From CAYLNK01 sp964384675 (GTDB lineage Bacteria > Acidobacteriota > Thermoanaerobaculia > UBA5066), in NCBI GenBank assembly GCA_964384675.1, contig CAYLNK010000111.1, positions 1-18,449 on the forward strand: a DNA stretch of 18,449 nucleotides, read 5' to 3'. The position numbers and the translations under genes are program-made. Under the pieces are notes generated by a model. It was not told the DNA's origin. It saw only the letters and a program-made list of their open reading frames with translations, and made no database searches. This document shows, in pieces, positions 1-5,546 of the stretch. Position 1 is the stretch's first letter, and every line of letters starts with the position of its first letter.

Positions 1-24
1 TGGTGTGGACGTTGAATCAGGCAT
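1..24 (-). CDS. Start of a second integron cassette gene (partial, hypothetical)
   Basis: Immediately after the attC site on the minus strand an ATG at 24-22 opens a frame that reads MPDSTSTP and runs off the window edge. A start codon within about 20 nt of a cassette boundary is normal for integron cassettes, so this is probably the 5' end of the next cassette gene. Eight codons are too few to assign a function or to exclude a chance ATG. Confidence 0.3.
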
Positions 25-40
25 TAAGCTGGCCTCGGCT

Positions 41-99
41 GCCTAACGAATGAAGTTCAGCGGCGAGCGAAGCGAGTCCGCTGCAACGCCGGGTTAGGC
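41..99 (-). repeat. Integron attC site (59-base element)
   Basis: The outer boxes are GCCTAAC (41-47) and GTTAGGC (93-99), matching the R''/R' consensus RYYYAAC and GTTRRRY and enclosing 59 bp. Read on the minus strand the order is R'' GCCTAAC, a 5-nt spacer, L'' GTTGCAGC, a GC-rich stem-loop, L' GCTGAAC, a 7-nt spacer and R' GTTAGGC. L'' carries one extra base (G) relative to L', the extrahelical base IntI uses to set polarity, and the unequal 5/7-nt spacers give the unpaired central spacer. Both features orient the site on the minus strand, agreeing with the cassette gene at 542-234 whose 3' end it follows. Confidence 0.9.
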
Positions 100-128
100 C
101 GCGGTGCCCTCCGCGACTGTGGCCTCGT

Positions 129-165
129 GCCGTGGCGTGATCTCTCAGCCACGAAGGGCCACGGC
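129..165. repeat. Inverted repeat in cassette 3' untranslated region
   Basis: GCCGTGGC (129-136) pairs perfectly with GCCACGGC (158-165) across a 21-nt loop. A competing shorter stem forms between CGTGGC (131-136) and GCCACG (148-153). It lies between the cassette gene stop (234) and its attC (99). It may act as a weak terminator or mRNA 3' structure, but no U-run follows on the minus strand. Confidence 0.3.
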
Positions 166-233
166 AACGGTGGGCCGTGCACGCCCTGATCGTGGCACTC
201 GAAGTCGTCTCATGCCAGTTCGGTGACTCGAGA

Positions 234-542
234 TTACGCGTCGTGGTGGAGGCTTCGGTACAGACGCTCGTTGATGACCCAGGCTAAGAGGCCGAGGGCA
301 AGTCCGAGAGGAAAGGAAGCTAGGAGGACGAGCCCGGCTCTGTAAGACCAGCCCCATGGGAATCCTCTCGGCCCGGACATCGTCGCAACCAGCTGGTGCA
401 CGAAGACGGAGTAGACAGCAAGGAGTACGAGCGTCGCGCCCACCAGCCAGAACGTGAACCGCCGAACGAAGGGGGTACGCCCTTGCTCTCGGATCCTGGC
501 CCAGCGGCTTCCCAGCAGCGCCGATGCTATGGACGAGCGCAT
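234..542 (-). CDS. Integron cassette gene: small two-helix membrane protein, unknown function
   Basis: This 102-residue protein fills the first cassette after attI. The N-terminus is basic (SRWARIREQGRTPFVRR) and is followed by two predicted membrane helices at about residues 29-49 (FTFWLVGATLVLLAVYSVF) and 69-90 (GLVLLASFPLGLALGLLAW). The short polar tail ends RSLHHDA. I do not recognise a family. The ATG at 542 lies about 16 nt downstream of the cassette boundary GTTAGGC (564-558), typical for cassette genes. No good Shine-Dalgarno is visible, only a purine-poor CTAAGATTG. An overlapping frame with starts at 549/546 could encode a 134-aa protein, but its composition looks like a shadow, whereas this frame has clear hydrophobic periodicity. 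Expression presumably comes from a promoter upstream of attI or by read-through from intI. Confidence 0.6.
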   Translation of the reverse strand: MRSSIASALLGSRWARIREQGRTPFVRRFTFWLVGATLVLLAVYSVFVHQLVATMSGPRGFPWGWSYRAGLVLLASFPLGLALGLLAWVINERLYRSLHHDA

Positions 543-557
543 GCATCAATCTTAGCG

Positions 558-604
558 GCCTAACCCTAATTAGGCTGCAAGAATCTGGAAGCGTTTAGGC
601 TGCA
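558..604 (-). other. Putative attI site and attI/cassette junction
   Basis: On the minus strand a core site GTTAGGC (564-558) begins the first cassette. Just upstream are two direct copies of TGCAGCCTAA (604-595 and 579-570), with start points exactly 25 bp apart, and a perfect 10-bp palindrome CCTAATTAGG (565-574). attI sites typically have a simple core GTTRRRY preceded by integrase-binding direct repeats. The segment cannot be folded into a proper attC: the far box is GCCTAAAC, there are no L boxes and the span is only about 43 nt. No other RYYYAAC/GTTRRRY pair lies between here and intI, so this is the best attI candidate. The assignment is inferred from position and motif. Confidence 0.6.
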
Positions 605-903
605 TGATCGCAGTCTATGTCGGAACCAGTACCGGGATAGGCTGTGGGATGTGTCGGTATGCGCCGTCGTGCTTATGCGGTGCGGACGTACGGCACCTTG
701 GATTCGGGGACCGTGCCCGGGTCAGGTCTTGCCCCACCGAGCTGACCGCGAGACCCTGCCTGGACCTTGGAGGTGCGCTGATGCGCGTCCCTTGCTTGCG
801 CTGCGAAGTCCGACGTCTCCCTTCAGATCAAATAACCGACGCAACCCGATCCTTCGGTCTCTTGCCCGCGTTGCCCGCGAGCACCGACGCCGAGCCGCTC
901 ACA

Positions 904-976
904 GGGTGGGGATGGGGTGGGGGGTGGTGGTGCGATGGTGGTGGGGGATAGGGGTGCGATGGTGGTGCGATGGTGG
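904..976 (+). repeat. G-quadruplex-capable run followed by TGCGATGGTGG repeats
   Basis: Bases 904-924 consist of four G-runs of 3, 4, 4 and 6 separated by loops of 1, 2 and 1 nt, a canonical strong quadruplex motif on the plus strand. It is followed by three copies of the 11-mer TGCGATGGTGG at 931-941, 955-965 and 966-976, the last two directly abutting. Further G-runs of 5 and 4 occur at 943-947 and 951-954. The run sits between intI and attI, on the strand opposite to transcription of the integron. Confidence 0.7.
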
Positions 977-1066
977 CCCGTCACACGGAGGCAACGTCGG
1001 TGGGGGCCGCAATCGTGCGCCACACTCTGCGACCGGACAGGCTGCCGCCGTTAGTTCGGCGCCTAA

Positions 1067-1096
1067 ATAGTACGTACTCAATGACTTACATGAAAA
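1067..1096 (-). promoter_or_regulatory. Possible cassette promoter (Pc) in AT-rich patch
   Basis: On the minus strand TTTTCA (1096-1091) and TACTAT (1072-1067) are separated by 18 nt, facing attI and the cassettes. The -10 overlaps the perfect palindrome AGTACGTACT (1069-1078). Both hexamers are only moderate matches to the sigma-70 consensus. The case rests mainly on the local AT-richness and on the need for a promoter 3' of an integrase that points towards its cassettes. Confidence 0.25.
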
Positions 1097-1172
1097 TATC
1101 GGCGGCGCACGTTGGAAGGCGATATTAGCACGGGCTGTCGATCAATCGGATACCACCGGCCGCGTGCCGTGT

Positions 1173-2246
1173 TCAGAACGAGTCGAGCGGGCTCCGGACG
1201 CCTCGTCCGCCGCTTCGGTTGAGAACGTGCGTGTAGATCATCGTCGTCGAGACGTCGGCGTGTCCGAGGAGCTCCTGGATGGTCCGGATGTCGTACCCCT
1301 CCTCGAGGAGGTGCGTCGCGAAGGAATGCCGGAACGTGTGGCAGGTTACCCGCTTCGCGAGCCTGGCCTTCAGGACCGCTGCCCGCACCGCCCGCTGCAT
1401 CGTCGACTCGTCCATGTGGTGACGCTGCTCCCGACCGCTCCTCGGGTCGAGGCTGCGGGCCGAGGCCGGAAAGATGTACTGCCATTCCCACCGCGTCGCG
1501 GCATCCGGGATCTTCTGAGCAAGGGCTCCAGGGAGATGGACCGCCCCGTAGCCTGAATCGAGGTCACGCTGATGCAGCCCCCTGACCCGGAGGAGATGAG
1601 TCTGGAGCGGCTCCTTCAGAACCTCCGGGAGCATCGTCCGACGGTCCTTTCCCCCTTTTCCGTGGCGCACGGTGATCACGTTGAGCGCGAAGTCCACGTC
1701 CTTTACCCTCAGCCGGAGGCACTCCAGCAGACGCATTCCCGTGCCGTACAGCAAGGTCATGAAAAGGCGATAAGTGCCGTCCATCTGCATCAGGACGAGT
1801 CGGACCTCCTCCCGGGACAGCACCGTGGGAAGCGGGACCGACCGCTTCGCACGCACGAGAATACCGATGTCCAGGAGCTTCTTCCGGAGCACCTGCTGGT
1901 ACAGGAAGATCAGCGCGGAGAGGGCCTGGGTCTGGGTCGAGGCGCTGACCTTGCCGTGAACCGCGAGGTGGGAGATGAAGAGGTTGATCTCGTTCTCGCC
2001 CAGACCCATCGGATGCCTCTTCCCGTGGAACAGGATGAAACGGCGGACCCAGCCAACGTAGGCCTCCTCGGTGCGCCTGCTGTAATGGCGCGCGATCAGC
2101 GCCGCCCGGAGACGGTCGAGGAGCCGGGGTGGACCCGCCGGAGGCTGTGGAGGAGCAGGTGAGGGCATTGCCGGTGTCTCTTGCGTGCCCCGTGGCCGAG
2201 GCGGTGGCTCCGACATCAGCAGTCTCGGCTTCTCGTCTTCAGTCAT
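1173..2246 (-). CDS. intI: Integron integrase IntI (tyrosine recombinase)
   Basis: Catalyses attI x attC and attC x attC recombination. Numbering from the ATG at 2246 (357 aa), the SAM-like N-terminal domain is at about 41-135 (RLLDRLRAALIARHYSRRTE onward) and the catalytic domain at 140-345. The catalytic set is complete: R172 (YGTGMRLLE), K200 (HGKGGKDR), H303 and R306 (HTFRHSFATHLLE), H329 (LLGHADVS) and Y338 (STTMIYTHV). The IntI-specific insertion that separates integron integrases from XerC/D is present at about 232-285 (GYGAVHLPGALAQK, WEWQYIFPA, DPRSG). The ATG overlaps the imuB stop (ATGACTGA), implying translational coupling. Alternative starts are ATG 2255 (inside imuB), M11 and M27. 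The first 40 residues are Pro-rich and not family-conserved, so the true start is uncertain; IntI1 has 337 residues. The gene points towards the attI and cassettes, opposite to class 1 integrons. No frameshift or lost catalytic residue is seen, so it is probably active. Confidence 0.95.
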   Translation of the reverse strand: MTEDEKPRLLMSEPPPRPRGTQETPAMPSPAPPQPPAGPPRLLDRLRAALIARHYSRRTEEAYVGWVRRFILFHGKRHPMGLGENEINLFISHLAVHGKVSASTQTQALSALIFLYQQVLRKKLLDIGILVRAKRSVPLPTVLSREEVRLVLMQMDGTYRLFMTLLYGTGMRLLECLRLRVKDVDFALNVITVRHGKGGKDRRTMLPEVLKEPLQTHLLRVRGLHQRDLDSGYGAVHLPGALAQKIPDAATRWEWQYIFPASARSLDPRSGREQRHHMDESTMQRAVRAAVLKARLAKRVTCHTFRHSFATHLLEEGYDIRTIQELLGHADVSTTMIYTHVLNRSGGRGVRSPLDSF

Positions 2247-4122
2247 AGGCACCATCCGCAAACCAGGGCCCGGCCGGGTCCTGGAAGATCCTGAAGAGCC
2301 CGCCCCGGACGAGCTCGACATCCCAGTACACGCGAAAGACGGGGAGGCCGGCCCACCACGTCTCCTCGAGCCACCACGGCCCCACGGCCGTCCGGACCGG
2401 ACCCCGGATGCCGTGCCCTCGCCCGCCACCGCCCGCAGCGCCGACAGGTCCCCCCGGCGCGAGGGCAGCCGGACGCGGACCGTCGTCCGTCTCCTCCATC
2501 TCGACCTCCAGCGCGACGGCCGGGCGAAACGCGCGGAGAGCCAGCGACGCCCGTCTGGCCAGGTGCGCGGAGGCGAGCATCTGGGGAGAGGCCGGCGCGT
2601 ACGGAGCCAGGGCCAGCCGCTCGGGCCGGTGACCGTCGAGGAGTCGAGGAGCCCCGACGCGCTCTTCACTTCCTTCGCCCCTGTCTGCGTCCCCGTTCCC
2701 GCTCCCGTTGTGGTCGCCACGAGCATGGCGAGGTTCACGTTCACCCAACTCCCGCTCTCCCCCGGCGCCTCCTCCCTTTTCGTTCCTCCCGCCGCCGAGG
2801 AGCGCGGTGAGGCGGGCGAGCGCGGCCGCCAGACGCTCGGGGGAAACCTCCACGGGGCCGAACAGCGTGAGCTGCCCGCGGCGCGGCTTGTCCGGATGGG
2901 CGGTCAGCGTCAGGCCGGTGACCGGGGCGCCCGGGGAACGCCGGTCGAGCTCGAGCCGCACGAGGTCGAGGAGCGTGCGGGGACACGAGGTGGGGCCGGG
3001 GAGCGCGATCGAGCGGACGTCGTGCCCGTCCGGGTCGAGCCGGAGCGTGAGCTCGAGCCGGAGGCACCCCAGTCCTTCCCGTGAGAGCCGGCGGGTGAGG
3101 CGCTCGAACGCCACCGAGGCCATGGCGAGCAGCGGCTCGAGCGTGACGACCGACCATTCGAGCTCCGCCGCCTCGGTGAAAAGGGGCGGGGGAGGGGCCG
3201 GGAAGAGGGGCGTCGGGTCGAAGCCCCGGGCGAGGGCGTGAAGGCGTCGTCCCGCCGCCCCGAGGCGCGTGGCGACCTCACGGGCGGGAAGCGCGGCGAG
3301 GCTTCCGATGGTGCGGAGCCCCCATCGCCCGAGGGCCGCGACCGCGGCCTCGTCTTCCCGGCGCTCGTCCTGCAGGGTCTTCAGGGCCCTCGGGCTCGCC
3401 TGGGTCTTCCGGGCTCTGCCGGTGAGGCCCAGACGATGAGGTCGAGGAGACAGGGGTGGTGCCGGGGCGATCGTCCGGACGGTGGGCGCCAGCAGGCGCT
3501 CCGCTGAGGCAGGAGGGGGCTCGCCGCCGCCCCCTACGAGCAGCAGCTCGAGCGGGAGCGGGGCGAGGAAGGCCGCCTCCTGGCCTGGCGCGACGATCTT
3601 CGGCTCCCCGACGAGCGCGGCGGCACGGCTCGCGGCGAGCTTGGTGCCGGCGATGCCGACACGCGCTGGCAGACCGGCGCGTCGGACGGCAGCCTGCAGC
3701 CCCCAGGCGACCTCCACCTCGCCGCTGCTTTCGTTGCCGCTCTTCCCATCGGTCCTGGATCGGCGCCGTGTGCGCAGGCACCGCTCGAGACCGCCGACGT
3801 CGAGGTGGACGACCCCGTGGCCCGCGTCCTCGACACGCGGGGAGAAGAAGCCGGCGGCCTCCAAGAGGGCCTCCTGAGCAGCCCGCTCGGCGTCGACGCT
3901 CCGGCCCCGGAAGGAGAGGCCGGGGACGAGGGTACGGGCCTGGGGCACCGACATCCCGGGGGCGACGCCGGCCTCCCGCGCGAAACGGGTGGCGGCCACG
4001 ACCCGGGCGGCGTTCCCGGCACCGTCGACCACCGCGACGGCCGTCTCCCGCAGGGAAGGGTCGCTCCGCAGGTGCGCCGCGAGCGGAAAGAGAGGGACGG
4101 TGACGCAGGCGAGGCGAGGCAT
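2239..4122 (-). CDS. imuB: ImuB, Y-family polymerase-like subunit of the inducible mutasome
   Basis: This 627-residue protein is a catalytically degenerate Y-family polymerase relative that links the error-prone polymerase ImuC/DnaE2 to the beta clamp during damage-induced mutagenesis. The N-terminus MPRLACVTVPLFPLAAHLR, then AREAGVAPGMSVPQARTLVP, FFSPRVED and VHLDVGGLERC match the ImuB palm/fingers region, where the polymerase aspartate/glutamate motifs are not conserved. The thumb and little-finger region follows (about 230-450). The C-terminal block, with ALRAFRPAVALEVEM, VGPWWLEETWWAG, VYWDVELVRGGLFRIF and WFADGAYD, is characteristic of full-length ImuB. A low-complexity acidic/Gly linker at about 455-500 is variable. 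The start at 4122 is 4 nt beyond the imuA stop; the frame stays open upstream to 5202 only as an imuA shadow. The stop overlaps intI by 8 nt. No imuC/dnaE2 follows, as intI occupies that position. Confidence 0.92.
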   Translation of the reverse strand: MPRLACVTVPLFPLAAHLRSDPSLRETAVAVVDGAGNAARVVAATRFAREAGVAPGMSVPQARTLVPGLSFRGRSVDAERAAQEALLEAAGFFSPRVEDAGHGVVHLDVGGLERCLRTRRRSRTDGKSGNESSGEVEVAWGLQAAVRRAGLPARVGIAGTKLAASRAAALVGEPKIVAPGQEAAFLAPLPLELLLVGGGGEPPPASAERLLAPTVRTIAPAPPLSPRPHRLGLTGRARKTQASPRALKTLQDERREDEAAVAALGRWGLRTIGSLAALPAREVATRLGAAGRRLHALARGFDPTPLFPAPPPPLFTEAAELEWSVVTLEPLLAMASVAFERLTRRLSREGLGCLRLELTLRLDPDGHDVRSIALPGPTSCPRTLLDLVRLELDRRSPGAPVTGLTLTAHPDKPRRGQLTLFGPVEVSPERLAAALARLTALLGGGRNEKGGGAGGERELGEREPRHARGDHNGSGNGDADRGEGSEERVGAPRLLDGHRPERLALAPYAPASPQMLASAHLARRASLALRAFRPAVALEVEMEETDDGPRPAALAPGGPVGAAGGGGRGHGIRGPVRTAVGPWWLEETWWAGLPVFRVYWDVELVRGGLFRIFQDPAGPWFADGAYD

Positions 4123-4126
4123 GACG

Positions 4127-5311
4127 CTAGGCCCCCAGCGGGTGGAGGGAAATCGGGCGGGCGGCGACGACGCGGGCGGCCGTGGCGGCGTCGACGAGAC
4201 CGGGCAGCGGGACCGGAAGTCGCCACGGAGAGACCGGCCGCGGGTGCAGCTGCGGACGCAGAGGTGCGTTGGCATTGGCGTTGACGTTGGCGTTGACGTT
4301 GACGTTGGCGTTGACGTTGGCGTTGGCATTGACGCTGACGTTGGCGTTGGCGTTGGACGTTGGTGCGAGGGAGGTGGCGCGCGCTCCCGCCGGCGGAAGC
4401 AGCGGAATCTCGAAGGAAGGGTGCCTCGACGGCGAAGGAGACGGCGTCCCCTCGGGGTGCGGGGGGCGGAGCGCCCCCGCCGCCGAGCGTCGCAGGGGCG
4501 CGACAGGCAGACCTCGCGGGATCTCGAGGGCATGGAGGAGAGACGGGAGCTCGTTCCACTCCCGCCGTTGCTTTTCCGGACGAGCCGCCCTCCGCAGCGA
4601 TCCCTCCCTCGGGAGGTCGAGCTCGAGGCCCAGGAGAAGGCGGCCGTAGGGCGCGGACACGTCGGTAGGAAGCCCCAGCGGCCGGCCCCGCCCCGCCCGC
4701 AGCACGGCGCACGCGGCGACGCCGGTGACGCGATAAGGGCTGGAGACGAGGAGCGCTGCGCGATGGGTGGCGGCGGCGCGAGCGAGGCGGATCCAGGCGG
4801 CGTCGTTCGGACGCTTGCCGCGGAGCGCGAGGCCCAGGTCGAGGACGACGAGGGGGAAGCCGGCACCGAGGACGATCTCGGTGGCCGCGAGCGCCTGGCG
4901 CGTCGTGCGCGGACGGACCCAGAGAAGGCGGGGCAGGTCCACGCCCATCGCGGCCGCGCCCTGAGGATCGAGGTGGTCGCCGAGGTCGACGAACGCGGCG
5001 CTCTCGCCCGCGCCCGTGGCGGATGCGAGCGTGGAAAGGACGATGCTGAAGCGTCCGCTCGAGACGGGACCGTCGAGCTCGACGAGCCCACCCCGGGGCA
5101 GGCCTCCTCCCAGGCGCCGGTCGACGAGAGGCAGCGCCGTCGGCAGGATCTCGTCGCCGCTGGCCTCGTTCCCACCCCGACCGCCCCCGTCTTCCCGACC
5201 ACCGTCCGGACCCCTCCGCAGCCGGGTCAGCTCGGCGCCGCTCGTGAGCGTGGCCGCGACCGAGGGCGGAAGGGCGGCGCGCAGGGCGGCGACGGCGGGA
5301 GAGGGGGGCAT
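4127..5311 (-). CDS. imuA: ImuA, RecA-like accessory protein of the mutasome, with Asn-rich dipeptide repeat
   Basis: This 394-residue protein resembles ImuA/SulA-type RecA-fold proteins, the usual upstream partner of ImuB in damage-induced mutagenesis. ALPLVDRRLGGGLPRGGLVEL (about 59-79) leads into a degenerate P-loop GPVSSGRF (81-88) lacking the canonical GK[ST]. It continues with AAFVDLGDHLDPQGAAAMGV, LLWVRPRTTRQALAATEIVL and VVLDLG, the RecA-core strands typical of the family. Residues 240-318 are Arg/Pro-rich and probably disordered. Residues 320-349 are 15 consecutive Asn-X dipeptides (X = Ala, Val or once Ser), an oddity for this family. The ATG at 5311 has no Shine-Dalgarno; a -10-like CATCTT ends 11 nt upstream, suggesting a very short leader. 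The gene is first in an imuA-imuB-intI operon and divergent from etfB. Confidence 0.88.
   Translation of the reverse strand: MPPSPAVAALRAALPPSVAATLTSGAELTRLRRGPDGGREDGGGRGGNEASGDEILPTALPLVDRRLGGGLPRGGLVELDGPVSSGRFSIVLSTLASATGAGESAAFVDLGDHLDPQGAAAMGVDLPRLLWVRPRTTRQALAATEIVLGAGFPLVVLDLGLALRGKRPNDAAWIRLARAAATHRAALLVSSPYRVTGVAACAVLRAGRGRPLGLPTDVSAPYGRLLLGLELDLPREGSLRRAARPEKQRREWNELPSLLHALEIPRGLPVAPLRRSAAGALRPPHPEGTPSPSPSRHPSFEIPLLPPAGARATSLAPTSNANANVSVNANANVNANVNVNANVNANANAPLRPQLHPRPVSPWRLPVPLPGLVDAATAARVVAARPISLHPLGA
4266..4356 (-). repeat. Hexanucleotide-based tandem repeat inside imuA
   Basis: On the plus strand the segment is built almost entirely of CGTTGG and CGTTGA hexamers and near variants (CATTGG, CGCTGA). 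It encodes the Asn-Ala/Asn-Val run at residues 320-349 of ImuA. Unit length is a multiple of three, so gain or loss of units would change protein length without shifting frame. Confidence 0.85.
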
Positions 5312-5322
5312 TGGTAGGGGAA

Positions 5323-5351
5323 AAGATGGGCGTAAATCAGGCGTAAGTCAA
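5323..5351 (-). promoter_or_regulatory. Candidate imuA-imuB-intI promoter with tandem 11-bp operator
   Basis: On the minus strand TTGACT (5351-5346) and CATCTT (5328-5323) are separated by exactly 17 nt, with the imuA ATG 11 nt downstream. The spacer and -35 are overlaid by two head-to-tail copies of GGCGTAARTCA on the plus strand (5329-5339 and 5340-5350, one mismatch). An 11-bp period places both copies on the same helix face, as expected for a direct-repeat-binding repressor. The -35 is good and the -10 is weak. Confidence 0.5.
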
Positions 5352-5360
5352 GAGAGAGGA

Positions 5361-5380
5361 GAATGAACCATGATTCATTC
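5361..5380. promoter_or_regulatory. 20-bp palindrome, candidate LexA-like operator
   Basis: GAATGAA (5361-5367) and TTCATTC (5374-5380) flank C-CATG-A, giving a 20-bp near-perfect palindrome with a single mismatched pair. Its core GAAC-N4-ATTC (5365-5376) matches 7 of 8 positions of the GAAC-N4-GTTC box known for Gram-positive LexA. It sits 9 nt upstream of the candidate imuA -35 in the divergent imuA/etfB region. The imuA promoter seems the likelier target because imuAB is a known SOS operon, but etfB control cannot be excluded. Confidence 0.5.
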
Positions 5381-5546
5381 TGACCGGTGACGCCCGCTCC
5401 GGGGGCGTGGTACCGTCCCGGCGCCGTGACCTCCCGGCCACGCGCAAAGACGAAGAGAGCGGACGCCCGAGAGGTCCTCGACGTCGTCGCCACGCCCGCT
5501 CTTTTCCCCACCTCGCCGGCGGCCCGCCGGCGGATCGAGGAGACCG

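Larger units (their letters stand above)
605..1172. other. Spacer between intI and attI, no convincing gene
   Basis: These 568 bases contain open frames on both strands, but none has a good start context, recognisable domain or codon pattern, so I call no gene. Visible structure includes a G-rich stretch at 904-976, a 5-bp GC hairpin CGCCG/CGGCG (1046-1061) and an AT-rich patch at about 1062-1105 within otherwise GC-rich DNA. I see no strong intrinsic terminator on the minus strand, so transcription leaving intI could continue towards the cassettes. Confidence 0.5.

Noticed and set aside
145..549. 134-aa minus-strand frame overlapping the cassette gene
   Set aside because: Arg/Pro-rich composition typical of a shadow frame in GC-rich DNA, while the overlapping 102-aa frame shows two clean hydrophobic helices.
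558..600. Could be a second complete attC site
   Set aside because: The distal box is GCCTAAAC, not RYYYAAC, the span is only 43 nt and no complementary L boxes are present; it fits an attI junction better.
604..1081. Several open frames on both strands between intI and attI
   Set aside because: Low-complexity Trp/Gly or His/Pro-rich translations from the G-rich stretch, no ribosome sites and no recognisable domains.
2247..2744. N-terminal extension of intI into imuB
   Set aside because: The 166 extra residues are the out-of-frame shadow of the conserved imuB C-terminus; integron integrases do not have such an extension.
4123..5202. 360-residue N-terminal extension of imuB
   Set aside because: It is the shadow of imuA in another frame; ImuB family members start at the MPRLACV sequence (4122).
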